Assembly (NCBI GenBank): GCA_013390375.1
Contig: JACATA010000003.1
Coordinates: forward strand, 1 to 64,000
DNA: 64,000 nucleotides
Direction of reading: 5' to 3'
From: Marine Group I thaumarchaeote
Lineage (GTDB): Archaea > Thermoproteota > Nitrososphaeria > Nitrososphaerales > Nitrosopumilaceae
This document shows positions 35,103-44,910 of this stretch, in pieces (position 1 is the first letter of the stretch; each line of letters opens with the position of its first letter). Below the pieces are notes generated by a model. That model was not told where the DNA came from. It saw only the letters and a program-made list of their open reading frames with translations, and did no database searches. Position numbers and translations under genes: made by a program.

Positions 35103-35780
35103 ATGACATCTTTTGAAAAGTCATGGGCACATAGAGAAGTAAAAAGTATGACTGAAAAAATTCGTGATACTGTAAAGCCACAGGGCGCACTAAAGCCACG
35201 AATTCAAACAGCAGTTAACAAACTTCAAGCGCAAACTTCAAAGATGGACGTCATGTTGACAAACTTACATCGAAGGGACCAACAACTTTTTGATAGAATT
35301 GTAACTGCAATGCAGAGTCATGATACACAAGCTAGTAGGGTTTTATCTTCTGAACTAGCAGAAGTTCGTAAAGTTTCAAGGGTACTTGGTAATACCAGAA
35401 ACTCCATTGAACAAGTACAATTACGACTAACGACTATTCATGATCTCGGTGATGCGATGGTTGCAATTGGACCAGCAATGGCAACTATGAAAAGTTTGAA
35501 ACCAACAATGAGTAAATTCATGCCAGAAGCTGATTCTGAGTTGAACTCTATGACAGAAACACTGAACGGATTGATGACTGATTCACTTTCAGGCGATTCG
35601 TTTGAGGTGCAAGATAGTGCCATGAATGAAGAGACAAACGCAATTCTTCAGGAGGCAGAAGCTGTTGCTGAGCAACAAACGGGTGAAAATTTCCCATCAA
35701 TACCAACAACAACTCCATCAACAACCCCAACAGAACTTCCGTCCAAAACTCCATCTAATCCAATGGATTTCCTTGAATAG
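35103..35780 (+). CDS. cdvB: CdvB paralogue (ESCRT-III/Snf7-like)
   Basis: 225 aa. Same layout as the protein at 10673: LKPRIQTAVNKLQAQTSKM, RRDQQLFDRIVTAM and VRKVSRVLGNTRNSIEQVQLRL. The C-terminus carries FPSIP (197-201) followed by a Pro/Thr-rich tail, a likely MIM2-like CdvC-binding motif. Thaumarchaea have several CdvB paralogues; this and the 10.7-kb gene are two of them. No cdvA or cdvC lies nearby. Confidence 0.88.
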   Translation: MTSFEKSWAHREVKSMTEKIRDTVKPQGALKPRIQTAVNKLQAQTSKMDVMLTNLHRRDQQLFDRIVTAMQSHDTQASRVLSSELAEVRKVSRVLGNTRNSIEQVQLRLTTIHDLGDAMVAIGPAMATMKSLKPTMSKFMPEADSELNSMTETLNGLMTDSLSGDSFEVQDSAMNEETNAILQEAEAVAEQQTGENFPSIPTTTPSTTPTELPSKTPSNPMDFLE

Positions 35781-35832
35781 ATGCTGAGACAAAGTCCAAT
35801 TTTTTCTATTTTTATTTTTGAAACCTTAAAGA

Positions 35833-37290
35833 TTAAGGGAAAGCTGTTTTCTTAGAAAGTATCTCATCCAATTCAGAAACTTTTATTCTATTTTGTTCCA
35901 TCGAGTCACGCATTCTAAGAGTAACCGTATCATCTTGTAACGTTTGGTGGTCAATTGTAATGGCATAGGGCGCACCAACTTCGTCTAGTCTTCTGTATCT
36001 TCTTCCTATCGCACCAGAATGATCCAAAAACACATCATACTTTCGTTTAATTTTTAGATAAATTTCGTCTGTTTTTTCTGCAAGACCATCTTTTTTTACA
36101 AGTGATAATACCCCAACATGAATTGGAGATAAATACGGCTTGAGTGATAGCACGGTCCTATCATTTTCTTTGTCTTCCCGTAAACTATGTTCTAATATGG
36201 TGTACAAACTACGGTCTATTCCCATAGAAAGTTCAAAAACATGCGGAAGTACTTTTTCGTCATTGTCCATTACCTCAAACTTTTCTTTACTCTTAGTAGC
36301 GTGTCCACTCAAGTCATAATCCGCTCTATAGTTGCATGCTACAAGCTCAAGCCATCCCGTAGTTGTTTCAACTTCAAAATCAAAAGCAACTTCCGCGTAG
36401 AACGCTTTTTCCTTTTCTTCTAATTTCCGAAATCTGCTTTTTTGTATATCTATGCCAGCTTTTTCATAAAACTCGATTAATATTCCCAAGTAGTAGGCAA
36501 CAAACTTGTTTGGAATTATTTTTGAATCTACAGCCTCTTTACAAGTCATAATTTTCACTTCATTATCAACTTGAATTGGGATCTTTGTGTTCTCTATCTC
36601 TGAAAACTTGTCCAGATCATTTAGTCTAGCAGGGTTGCAAAATACCTCAATTTCTGCCTGATAAAACTCTCTTAGCCTTAGTAGACTTTGCCTTGGGGCA
36701 ATCTCATTTCTAAAGCTCTTACCTATTTGTGCAATTCCTAGTGGAAGCTTTCCCCTCATAGTCTTGAAAAGTCGTGGAAAATCAACAAAGATGGACTGAC
36801 ATGTTTCAGGTCTTAGGTAAGCTTCTTCACCCTCCGGTCCTATTCCAACCTGAAACATCATATTGAATTTTTTAGTACTTCCAAAATCACCATTACACTT
36901 TGGGCATTTTACATTTTTTTCAGTGATAACTTTGTCAAATTCATCAAGACCAGCACTTTCGGGAATGACAGTTTTGGTGGCGTCAACTATTATTTTGTCT
37001 GCTCGGTATGTTGATTTGCATTTTGTACATCTTACAATGGGGTCAGCAAAACTAGCTAAATGACCAGATGCCTCAAACACAGACTTGGACATTATTTGCG
37101 AACCATCAACCTCAATCATTTTGTCACGTCTAATCAGTTCCCTTCTCCAAAGTTCTATGAACTTGTTCTTCAGACCTACACCAGCCGGTCCATATTCCCA
37201 AAAGCCTGCCTGTGCATCAGAATAAACCTCACAACTTGGAAAGTAAAATCCTCGTTCCAGTGCAAGCTTCATAACATCATCGTATTTCAT
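35833..37290 (-). CDS. glyS: Glycyl-tRNA synthetase (class II)
   Basis: 485 aa, alpha2-type archaeal/eukaryotic enzyme. Class II motifs: SVFEASGHLASFADP, FRNEIAPRQ (motif 2) and the C-terminal anticodon domain starting PIHVGVL. A zinc-like CTKC ... CPKC pair lies near residues 88-140. It charges tRNA-Gly, one gene for which (CCC anticodon) lies at 44.05 kb. Confidence 0.94.
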   Translation of the reverse strand: MKYDDVMKLALERGFYFPSCEVYSDAQAGFWEYGPAGVGLKNKFIELWRRELIRRDKMIEVDGSQIMSKSVFEASGHLASFADPIVRCTKCKSTYRADKIIVDATKTVIPESAGLDEFDKVITEKNVKCPKCNGDFGSTKKFNMMFQVGIGPEGEEAYLRPETCQSIFVDFPRLFKTMRGKLPLGIAQIGKSFRNEIAPRQSLLRLREFYQAEIEVFCNPARLNDLDKFSEIENTKIPIQVDNEVKIMTCKEAVDSKIIPNKFVAYYLGILIEFYEKAGIDIQKSRFRKLEEKEKAFYAEVAFDFEVETTTGWLELVACNYRADYDLSGHATKSKEKFEVMDNDEKVLPHVFELSMGIDRSLYTILEHSLREDKENDRTVLSLKPYLSPIHVGVLSLVKKDGLAEKTDEIYLKIKRKYDVFLDHSGAIGRRYRRLDEVGAPYAITIDHQTLQDDTVTLRMRDSMEQNRIKVSELDEILSKKTAFP

Positions 37291-37323
37291 AATTGCAAGC
37301 CACCTAGGTGAAATAAATTAGTT

Positions 37324-38163
37324 TTATGCAAGTTCTTTAGCGGTTCCAATATCTTCAAACTCGTCTCGCCTATCATCAATTGGGGTCTCTAATATTATTG
37401 GAATTTTATTTTTATTCATTAATTTGATTACTTTGCTTAATCCAGCGTTTCCTATCTGACCTAAACCGATATGGTCATGTCTATCAAGATGAGATCCTAG
37501 CTCACCCTTAGAATCGTTCAAATGGAGAATTTTCAAATGTTTCAATCCAATCTCTTTATCAAATTTTTCAAATGTGTCTTTTACATTTTTTTGATTTTTT
37601 AGATCATATCCTGCCGCAAATGCATGACATGTATCAATGCAGATTCCAAATCGATCTGCAGGTTCTAAGCTGAAGAAGATCTCTGCTAGCTGCGTAAAAT
37701 CAGAGCCTACTGAATTTTTTTGCCCAGCAGTATTTTCAAGAAGGATGGTGACATCCTTTGTTGTTTTGGCAACTTCCATTAGCGCGCTTGTTAATCTCTG
37801 GATTCCCTTTTCTTCTCCAGATCCTTTGTGGCTTCCCAGATGTGTTACAAGATATGGTATTCCTATTTTGGCACACCGTTCAACCTCCCTTATCATAGCC
37901 TTGATAGATTTTTCATAGCTGAGAATGTCTGGAGTAGAAAGATTTGGAAGATACGGCATATGCGCTACTGTTGCAAACCTATCAATATCACACTCACTAA
38001 GATTTTTCTTATAATTTCTAACATCTTCATTTGCAAGATCTTTGGTATACCACCCTCTAGGATTTCCTGTAAAGATTTGAAATGCAGAACATTCACGTTC
38101 TACGGCATTAGTAACTGCATTAGCAATAGAACCTGAAATCGAAACGTGAAGCCCAATTTGCAC
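37324..38163 (-). CDS. nfo: Endonuclease IV (AP endonuclease)
   Basis: 279 aa TIM-barrel, three-zinc enzyme that cuts 5' of abasic sites. Motifs: HMPYLPNLSTP, LVTHLGSHKGSG, LLENTAGQ, CIDTCHAFAAGYD, LHLNDSKGELGSHLDRHDHIG and LETP. All metal ligands of the family appear present. Confidence 0.94.
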   Translation of the reverse strand: MQIGLHVSISGSIANAVTNAVERECSAFQIFTGNPRGWYTKDLANEDVRNYKKNLSECDIDRFATVAHMPYLPNLSTPDILSYEKSIKAMIREVERCAKIGIPYLVTHLGSHKGSGEEKGIQRLTSALMEVAKTTKDVTILLENTAGQKNSVGSDFTQLAEIFFSLEPADRFGICIDTCHAFAAGYDLKNQKNVKDTFEKFDKEIGLKHLKILHLNDSKGELGSHLDRHDHIGLGQIGNAGLSKVIKLMNKNKIPIILETPIDDRRDEFEDIGTAKELA

Positions 38164-38259
38164 GCCTGAAAACCTTCATAACATAATTTAAACAGTATTG
38201 TTTTTTTGTTTTGAAAGCTTTTAAATCAAATTTTTTAGAAAGGTTTGGGTAGTCTGTAT

Positions 38260-39282
38260 ATGATTAGTTTAGGACAAGACGAGATTGCAAAATATCCTTT
38301 TTTAGCGGAAGCAGGACAGTATCTAAAGGATAAAGGATTCACACTAGAACAATTTGCCACTGATCCGGATCTTAAGATTATTGTGGATAAAGCATATGAA
38401 CGGATTGAGTCTGCAGCAGAGGGAAAAATTTACAATCCTAAAGCAGATAATTCGAGCGAAAAAGACACCGTACTTCCACTAAATGTATTTTCATTTTTGA
38501 TAGCAATTGTACTACTAAAACTAAGCGGACTTAACACACTGATCAACAGATTTTCTCTCGCCGAGGCTCGTCGGGCTGAAAAATTTCTGGAAAGAGATCT
38601 AGTTAGTAATTCAAATAAAACAAGCGAGGAATTTGCAATCAAAATTTTCCGAGATGTTTTTTCTGTAACTATCAAAAAGGCTGGAGACTACTTTGTTATT
38701 CCAATTTCTGACTACTTGCAGCACGCTGTAAATTTTCATGAGCTTGAATGGAAGTTAGTTAATAGACATGTTGAGAACGGCATGGTTTTTTTAAGTACAC
38801 ATGAATCTGCAAGATTGATTCGAAAGGAACTTGGTGGTTATATCAGTTCTAGGATTAGAGCTGCCAACACACCATCTATGTCTAAAGGGTTTGAGGATAA
38901 AGTTAACAAATTATCTGAACTAGCCAAAAAATTTGTAGTTAATACAATTGTATCAACAGAATATCCGCCGTGCATTAAACATGCAATAGAAGAGCTCAAC
39001 AGTGGGGAAAACTTGCCTCATTTTGGCAGATTTATGTTAGCAACATTTCTTCTTGGAAGAGGACAGACTATAGAAGAGATTGTACCATTATTCAAAAATG
39101 CTCCTGATTGGAATGAAAAAGTTACACGGTACCAAATTAAACAAATTTCAGGTGAAACAGGCAGTAACACAAAATATTCTTGTCCGTCATGTGATAAGAT
39201 AGAAAGCCATGACATGTGCTTTGCTACACCAGATTGTGATAATATTATAAATCCAATGCAGTTTGGAAAGAAAAGATTGTAA
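38260..39282 (+). CDS. priL: DNA primase large subunit
   Basis: 340 aa from ATG 38260; TTG 38245 would add five residues. The C-terminal iron-sulfur domain has PPCIKHAI and CPSC ... MCF ... DC cysteines. PriL positions and regulates PriS, whose ATG starts right after the stop, so they form an operon. Confidence 0.92.
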   Translation: MISLGQDEIAKYPFLAEAGQYLKDKGFTLEQFATDPDLKIIVDKAYERIESAAEGKIYNPKADNSSEKDTVLPLNVFSFLIAIVLLKLSGLNTLINRFSLAEARRAEKFLERDLVSNSNKTSEEFAIKIFRDVFSVTIKKAGDYFVIPISDYLQHAVNFHELEWKLVNRHVENGMVFLSTHESARLIRKELGGYISSRIRAANTPSMSKGFEDKVNKLSELAKKFVVNTIVSTEYPPCIKHAIEELNSGENLPHFGRFMLATFLLGRGQTIEEIVPLFKNAPDWNEKVTRYQIKQISGETGSNTKYSCPSCDKIESHDMCFATPDCDNIINPMQFGKKRL

Positions 39283-40407
39283 ATGCTTGAAAATGATTTA
39301 AAGTTTTTAGAAGAAACTTTCAAGCAGTATTATTTTGATCATTTCGATTTTATTCACATTCCAGATAGATCACTAGAAAGGGAGTATGGTTATAAAAAAT
39401 TTAATTCTGGAATGGTCAGACATATTTCGTTAAAAACTGACAAAGATTTACATTTGATGTTAATGACAAATGTACCTTCTGATGTTTTTTGCTCAAATGC
39501 ATATTACACTTTTCCAAATTTACCAATGGCAGAAAAAGACTGGAAGGAAGCGGATCTTATTTTTGACATAGATGCAAAGGATCTAAACCTATCTTGCAGG
39601 AAAGATCACACATGCGTAAAGTGTCTTTCTTGTGGTGAGGTATCTTTGCTACACGATACGTGCCCTAAATGCAAATCAAACAAACTGGATCTTTTATCAT
39701 TGACTTGCGATAATTGTATTTCTGGTGTAAAAAAAGAAGTTTTGAATTTGATTAAAATTTTAACAAATGATTTACAAATAGATGATAAGAATGTCAGAAC
39801 ATCTTTTTCAGGTAATGAAGGATTTCATCTTTATGTAGCAAACTCATCCTATAACCAACTCGGTTCTAAAGAAAGAGGTGATTTGATTGACTACATCATG
39901 TTTCGGAGAGTTATGCCTGAAAGGTTTGGTTTTAAAAAAGAAAATCCTTCGAGACATACATTTCCTGAGCTTGATGAAGCAGGATGGCGTGGACGTGTGG
40001 CAAAAGAACTTTTTGGCTCTAAATCGAAAAGATCAAAGGCTATAACTAAAATCATCTCTGATGGAAAACTTGCTTATCAGCAAATACTTGAAGAAATTGG
40101 GAAAAACTCGATTGGGATTAAGATAGATCCAAATGTGACAGTTGATATTCATAGGATCTTTCGACTTGAAGGTTCACTCAACAGTAAAAGTGGTCTTGCA
40201 AAACTAGCCTGCGAAAACATTGAAAGATTTGATCCATACACAGAGACATGCCTAATTGATGATAGTTCAGTTGAAGTTTCGGCAAACTTTCCAATTGAAT
40301 TTAGATTAAAAAACACAAAATTTGGTCCATATACGAATGAAAAAGTTTCCGTTCCAAAATACGCCGCTGCTTATATGCTTTGTAAGGGTATTGCTAGTTT
40401 GGCTTAA
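39283..40407 (+). CDS. priS: DNA primase small (catalytic) subunit
   Basis: 374 aa. The catalytic aspartates are D95 and D97 (IFDIDAKD), with a later Asp near VTVDIHRIFRLEGSLN. A zinc-binding stretch holds CVKCLSCG and CPKC. It makes RNA primers for replication. It directly follows priL with no gap. Confidence 0.94.
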   Translation: MLENDLKFLEETFKQYYFDHFDFIHIPDRSLEREYGYKKFNSGMVRHISLKTDKDLHLMLMTNVPSDVFCSNAYYTFPNLPMAEKDWKEADLIFDIDAKDLNLSCRKDHTCVKCLSCGEVSLLHDTCPKCKSNKLDLLSLTCDNCISGVKKEVLNLIKILTNDLQIDDKNVRTSFSGNEGFHLYVANSSYNQLGSKERGDLIDYIMFRRVMPERFGFKKENPSRHTFPELDEAGWRGRVAKELFGSKSKRSKAITKIISDGKLAYQQILEEIGKNSIGIKIDPNVTVDIHRIFRLEGSLNSKSGLAKLACENIERFDPYTETCLIDDSSVEVSANFPIEFRLKNTKFGPYTNEKVSVPKYAAAYMLCKGIASLA

Positions 40408-40470
40408 CTCTCTCAAAATTATACATTTACTGCTAAGGAATTAATAGATGGTAGGTAGAGTTTTGTAAGT

Positions 40471-43326
40471 TTGTATAGCACATCAAGTGAAACCAGCACA
40501 CCACCACCGGATGCTGGGAAGTATATCAGAATAGGAATAGTAGCTCTGATAGGAATTGCTGCCTTTGTTCTCGTAAGCAGCCAGGCTGTGACATTATTTA
40601 TGAATGTGGAGGAATTTGCAGATCTCTTTATAACGCCACTTTACTTTGCATTAATTTCTGCCTTAATTCTATCAGTAATAGCGCTAGTACGTGTAAACAT
40701 AGTAAAACGCCATTCGATTTTTTGGTATTCTCTGTCTACTGCAATTGGTTTTTTTAATCGTAACCAAACTTCGGCTGTATCAGAAAACATTACAAGTTTC
40801 CACGATCACAAGGTATCCGTTCCACATTTTGTAATCTGGCAGATTACCAAGGTTGTCCTCTTTGGAGCATTCTTTGCAAACCTTATGTTCGGCTTTGCCA
40901 TCACGTATGCAATAGACGGAAATGATCTTGGTATAGAGAACATACCTACAATATTCTCACTTCCTTTTGTAACACCACCAACTGACCATTCCTACGCAAC
41001 TGAAAAAGTGATTCCAATGGTTCCGGCACTATTAGTTCTGGTTCCTCCCATATTGGCTGTCATTGGACTACGGCTCTTGTTGTTTGTTGGCGTACACCAT
41101 ATTTACAAGGTTGTTACGTCCTATATTCACGATGCTGCTGGAGGAAAACCCAAGTGGCTTAATTATACTTCAACACTTGAGGCAATTGTAGGTATTGGAA
41201 TAATCTGGACTGCCTTTAACATGTTCTTTGTTGATAACATTGATTACAATACAAAATATGCCATAGGAGGAACGCTTGTTATTGGTCTTGCGTTAATTGC
41301 GTTTTCAATATTTGATAAGATAAGATCTAGGATACTAACACATATGTTAAAAAGAGATGTCTATATCAGAATTTTTACTATCATCGCAATTGCAGTGGTT
41401 GTTGGCATTGCAATATCTGTTAACACCAGCATCGCTGATGCTAAAAAGATAGAATATCTTGGACCATATACTGCACAACAAATTGGCGTTAACAAATACC
41501 TTGCCGAATTAGATCAAATTGAGGAACACATTCATGATCCAACACTAAAATCAATTTCTCCAAACCAAATTGATCAATACATTAAAGATAATGCTGATGT
41601 TCTAGACGTCATCCGTGTATGGGACTGGGAAGCAGCATTTGCAAAATTAAAGCCAGAAATTGGTCTTATACCATATGTAAATTTTGTAGATAATGATATT
41701 TTGAGGTTTGATAACAAACTATACTGGACTGCATCCATGGCGCCAATCCTGCCTTCTTCTGTAAGCTTGGAAAACCAGTGGTATAACGAGCACCTAGTTT
41801 ATACTCATGTGCCAAACGGATTTCTAACTTTAGAGGCGACTGATGGCAAGATAGTTGACAGCTCTGAGATATTTGAGCAGAGAAAAATCTACTATGGTGA
41901 GGGCGGCTTGCTTGATCAAACTTGGTCGGGATATCCCGTAGACCGAGGATCAACTACAGCAGAATTAAATAATGAATTTTATGACGGAATGGGCGGCTTG
42001 GAAATTGCCCCGCCTATTAGCTGGCTGTTTGAGCCAAACTTTATGATCTCATTTCCTGGAACACCAATTCATGTTATGAGATACAAAGATGTTAACGAGA
42101 GAATGGAGATTCTTTATCCATACTTTTTGTATAACTTGTTTGGAAAGGAGCTTGATTCACTTCCAGTAACAGATGGTAAGAACACCTATTGGCTCGTTCC
42201 ACTCATAATTGGATTTGATTCAAAAGATGTGCCTTGGTCAGCGGGAAATCCATATCTTAGACTGGTGGGTTACGGGTTAGTCGACTCCTATGACGGTAGT
42301 ATTAAGCTGATTAAACACGGAGACGACTTTTTTACTAATATGTTCATGGACCAGTATAAGGACAATGTAATTGAGATGCCTGAATGGCTTGAAGAACAAA
42401 TTAGGTATCCCCAAGAACTTTTCAACTGGAGGACTGAGATGTACAACATCTATCACGTTACTGACGTTGATATATTCATACAAGCAAATGAATTCTATGA
42501 AATACCTCGTGGTCTAGACACTTACTACATAGAGGCAAAGCCACCTGGATTTGAAGAACCAGAATTTGTAGGTTTGCTATCTCTTGAACTTCGGGGCTCA
42601 CAGGGAAGAAACTTGGCTGGATATATGGTTGTACAAAACGATACGCCAGACTTGGGTCACATGCATTTTTATGAAGTTCCAATAGAGTCAGAAACTAAAC
42701 TGTTAGGACCTACCTCTGTTCTTGAAGCATTGGATAGGGATCCGGACTTTGCTCAATTAAAGACACTTTTACGAAATCCTCGAATTGGTGATAACATATT
42801 ATATCAAGTGGGTGAGCACGATACTTACTTTATTCCAGTTTATACTGCCGGTGCAGGAGGTGTTGTAGCGCAACTGGGTACGATTGCAGCAGTTGGAGCT
42901 GCATTTACCGGTGAATATTATGTAGGGTTAGGCGATACTCAAGAATCAGCATTTGAGGCATATTTACAAAAACTATCTGGCATTACACCAACTGCTTCTG
43001 CCACCAGTGATGGCATAATGGGCATTGTACTAGACAAAGATGCAAGGATAGATGTGGTGATGTCAATTTTTGAAGAAAGGGGGATTACCATTACTACTCC
43101 AACTTCAATCCAAATTCCACTGTCATTTAGTATGGGTGATATTGCATTCTATTCCAAGTCTGACCTAAAGGATACAACCGAATTGATTACAAAATTCATA
43201 AATGAAGCTGGAACTGGTAAGCGTATTCTAATGTGGGAAGAAGAAAATACATTTAACTTTGGATACCTCAAAATTGTTGACAACATAACTGAGCTACATT
43301 ATATCTCGATTGAGGTAGGCAAGTAG
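40471..43326 (+). CDS. UPF0182-family large membrane protein
   Basis: 951 aa, TTG start. Seven or so membrane helices fill residues 18-330, then a long outside domain with the COG1615 blocks (SVSLENQWYNEHLVYTHVPNG, YFGEG-like YYGEGGLL, and PVYTAGAGG). The family is widespread but uncharacterised. The amidotransferase gene starts immediately after its stop. Confidence 0.85.
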   Translation: MYSTSSETSTPPPDAGKYIRIGIVALIGIAAFVLVSSQAVTLFMNVEEFADLFITPLYFALISALILSVIALVRVNIVKRHSIFWYSLSTAIGFFNRNQTSAVSENITSFHDHKVSVPHFVIWQITKVVLFGAFFANLMFGFAITYAIDGNDLGIENIPTIFSLPFVTPPTDHSYATEKVIPMVPALLVLVPPILAVIGLRLLLFVGVHHIYKVVTSYIHDAAGGKPKWLNYTSTLEAIVGIGIIWTAFNMFFVDNIDYNTKYAIGGTLVIGLALIAFSIFDKIRSRILTHMLKRDVYIRIFTIIAIAVVVGIAISVNTSIADAKKIEYLGPYTAQQIGVNKYLAELDQIEEHIHDPTLKSISPNQIDQYIKDNADVLDVIRVWDWEAAFAKLKPEIGLIPYVNFVDNDILRFDNKLYWTASMAPILPSSVSLENQWYNEHLVYTHVPNGFLTLEATDGKIVDSSEIFEQRKIYYGEGGLLDQTWSGYPVDRGSTTAELNNEFYDGMGGLEIAPPISWLFEPNFMISFPGTPIHVMRYKDVNERMEILYPYFLYNLFGKELDSLPVTDGKNTYWLVPLIIGFDSKDVPWSAGNPYLRLVGYGLVDSYDGSIKLIKHGDDFFTNMFMDQYKDNVIEMPEWLEEQIRYPQELFNWRTEMYNIYHVTDVDIFIQANEFYEIPRGLDTYYIEAKPPGFEEPEFVGLLSLELRGSQGRNLAGYMVVQNDTPDLGHMHFYEVPIESETKLLGPTSVLEALDRDPDFAQLKTLLRNPRIGDNILYQVGEHDTYFIPVYTAGAGGVVAQLGTIAAVGAAFTGEYYVGLGDTQESAFEAYLQKLSGITPTASATSDGIMGIVLDKDARIDVVMSIFEERGITITTPTSIQIPLSFSMGDIAFYSKSDLKDTTELITKFINEAGTGKRILMWEEENTFNFGYLKIVDNITELHYISIEVGK

Positions 43327-43869
43327 TTGTTACTTGTTGTGGACAACAGTTCTATCTATACAAAAAATCTGGTAAACTTTCTTTCTGAAAAGAAAATCAA
43401 ATTTGTCAGCCAAAAATTTGATGAAGTAAACCTATCTGACATGCAGCAATTTAATTCGTTTATTCTTTCTGGAAGAAAAAAAAATGATAGAAAAATTAAC
43501 ACTGTAAATTCTAAAATCGTAAAACATGCCATCTCTGAGAAAAAACATCTATTTGGAATATGTTATGGCGCTGAAATTCTAACGCAGACTCTAGGTGGCA
43601 CAATTAAAAAATCTAGCAAACAAGTTAAAGGCGACGAAACAGTCATTGTTGAAAAGAAAAATAAAATTTGCCAAAATAAAATTGACGTATTTGAAAGCCA
43701 TAGGTATGAAATATCAAAATTAGGTAGTCAGCTTCATAGTTTAGCCAGATCCAAATCATGCAAGCATGAAATTATAAAACATAATGATTTGAACATTTTT
43801 GGCACACAGTTTCATCCTGAAATGAGTAGCGATGGCCAGTCTATGATTCAGGCTTTTTTATCTCTCTAA
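43327..43869 (+). CDS. Class I glutamine amidotransferase (GuaA/TrpG-like subunit)
   Basis: 180 aa, TTG start directly after the UPF0182 stop. Catalytic Cys79 is in GICYG, and His163 and Glu165 in FHPE. It would release ammonia from glutamine for a partner synthase; GMP synthase is the best guess, though no synthase gene is adjacent. Codons are AT-rich like the surroundings. Confidence 0.82.
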   Translation: MLLVVDNSSIYTKNLVNFLSEKKIKFVSQKFDEVNLSDMQQFNSFILSGRKKNDRKINTVNSKIVKHAISEKKHLFGICYGAEILTQTLGGTIKKSSKQVKGDETVIVEKKNKICQNKIDVFESHRYEISKLGSQLHSLARSKSCKHEIIKHNDLNIFGTQFHPEMSSDGQSMIQAFLSL

Positions 43870-43904
43870 TAGATTGAAATATAGTAAAATAACTATAAAA
43901 TATA

Positions 43905-44042
43905 ATGGTAAAAAAGTTAGAAATTGATTACAATGAGAAGAAGGAGATCGTTTCACCTTCATATGTTGATATCGTTTCTAAAATCAATGAAATAATTGAT
44001 ATTATTTCAATTAAAAAAACAGATGACAGAGAGTTAATCTGA
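43905..44042 (+). CDS. Small protein, 45 aa
   Basis: ATG 43905 to TGA 44040-44042. Sequence starts MVKKLEIDYNEKKEIVSPSY and ends in a helix-like, isoleucine-rich segment. It fills the gap between the amidotransferase and the tRNA gene. Charged N-terminus, no cysteines, no family recognised; coding potential looks reasonable, but evidence is weak. Confidence 0.5.
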   Translation: MVKKLEIDYNEKKEIVSPSYVDIVSKINEIIDIISIKKTDDRELI

Positions 44043-44050
44043 ATCTAAAA

Positions 44051-44124
44051 TGCGGAGTGCGGGATTTGAACACGCGACCTCCAGCTTGGGAAGCTGACGT
44101 CCTGCCAGTCTGGACTAACTCCGC
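44051..44124 (-). tRNA. tRNA-Gly (CCC)
   Basis: The minus strand folds as a tRNA: acceptor GCGGAGT/ACTCCGC, D arm GTCC/GGAC, anticodon stem TCAGC/GCTGG around loop TTCCCAA, T loop TTCAAAT. Anticodon CCC reads glycine codon GGG. Discriminator A at 44051; CCA is not encoded. The T stem GCGTG/CCCGC has one mismatch (T52 against C62). Confidence 0.85.
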
Positions 44125-44176
44125 TCAATTCGAGTTTTGAAATTAATATTATATAGTTTGATTGATAATTTTTACC

Positions 44177-44350
44177 ATGGATGCAAGATGCCCAGAATGT
44201 GAAAAGGTTGCAGTTCTTGACGATGAGATTACAAAAGTAAAATGTCCTCACTGCAGCTTTGAGGCAGATTACGAAACTTACTTAGAGATTATGAAAGAGA
44301 AGGCACTGAACATGTCGGCGGATTATATTCCAGACAGACCAGGTTTCTAG
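44177..44350 (+). CDS. Small zinc-ribbon protein
   Basis: 57 aa from ATG 44177. CPEC (4-7) and CPHC (26-29) form a complete zinc ribbon, followed by a helical tail. In size it resembles the LysW/alpha-aminoadipate carrier family, but the C-terminal glutamate end is absent (it ends RPGF), so it is probably something else. Lies just upstream of eS6. Confidence 0.65.
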   Translation: MDARCPECEKVAVLDDEITKVKCPHCSFEADYETYLEIMKEKALNMSADYIPDRPGF

Positions 44351-44399
44351 CTAACAAACTCCAAAGGTTAATTAGTAGTTTGGTGATTTTTTCGAATGC

Positions 44400-44882
44400 T
44401 TGGCTAACTTCAAGATGACAATTTCTGATACAAAAGGAAAATCAATAGTTAAGGAACTAAAAGATAATGACGCTAATCCTTTACTTGGATTACTAATTGG
44501 TCAAGAAACAGATGCCTCTCTTGTAGGATTAGAGGGAAAGATCAAGATTACAGGTGGCAGTGATAAATCAGGTGTTCCAATGAGAGCAGATCTTCTTGGA
44601 GCTGCAAGAAAACGTATTTTAATACCAAATGGAGTTGGTTTACAAAACACCGAAAAAGGTCTGCGAAAACGGAAGCTGCTAAGAGGAAATACAATCTCTG
44701 AAGAAATTTATCAGATTAACAGCAAATATGATGGTGAAATTAAGGTAGAGGAACCAAAGAAAGAAGAGAAAGCAGAAGCTCCTAAAGAAAAACCAAAGGC
44801 AGAAGCTCCTAAAGAAAAACCAAAGGCAGAAGCTCCTAAAGAAAAACCAAAGGCAGAAGCTCCTAAAGAAAAAAAGGAATAG
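44400..44882 (+). CDS. rps6e: 30S ribosomal protein eS6
   Basis: 160 aa, TTG start. The ribosomal core covers residues 1-115 (DTKGKSIVKELKD, GLEGKIKITGGSDKSGVPM, GLRKRKLLRGNTIS). The C-terminus is an added basic tail of repeated PKEKPKAEA units encoded by four 27-bp tandem repeats. aIF2 gamma follows 28 nt later, so the two likely share a transcript. Confidence 0.93.
   Translation: MANFKMTISDTKGKSIVKELKDNDANPLLGLLIGQETDASLVGLEGKIKITGGSDKSGVPMRADLLGAARKRILIPNGVGLQNTEKGLRKRKLLRGNTISEEIYQINSKYDGEIKVEEPKKEEKAEAPKEKPKAEAPKEKPKAEAPKEKPKAEAPKEKKE
44772..44879 (+). repeat. 27-bp tandem repeat in the eS6 tail
   Basis: Four 27-bp units starting GCAGAAGCTCCTAAAGAAAA at 44772, 44799, 44826 and 44853, the first three nearly identical and the last diverged at its end. 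In frame, encoding nine-residue Lys/Glu/Ala/Pro units. Confidence 0.9.
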
Positions 44883-44910
44883 GTTAACATAACAGAATTT
44901 TTAATTCTTA

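Noticed and set aside
44772-44879. Short regular repeats as a CRISPR array
   Set aside because: Units are contiguous with no spacers and are in frame with eS6.
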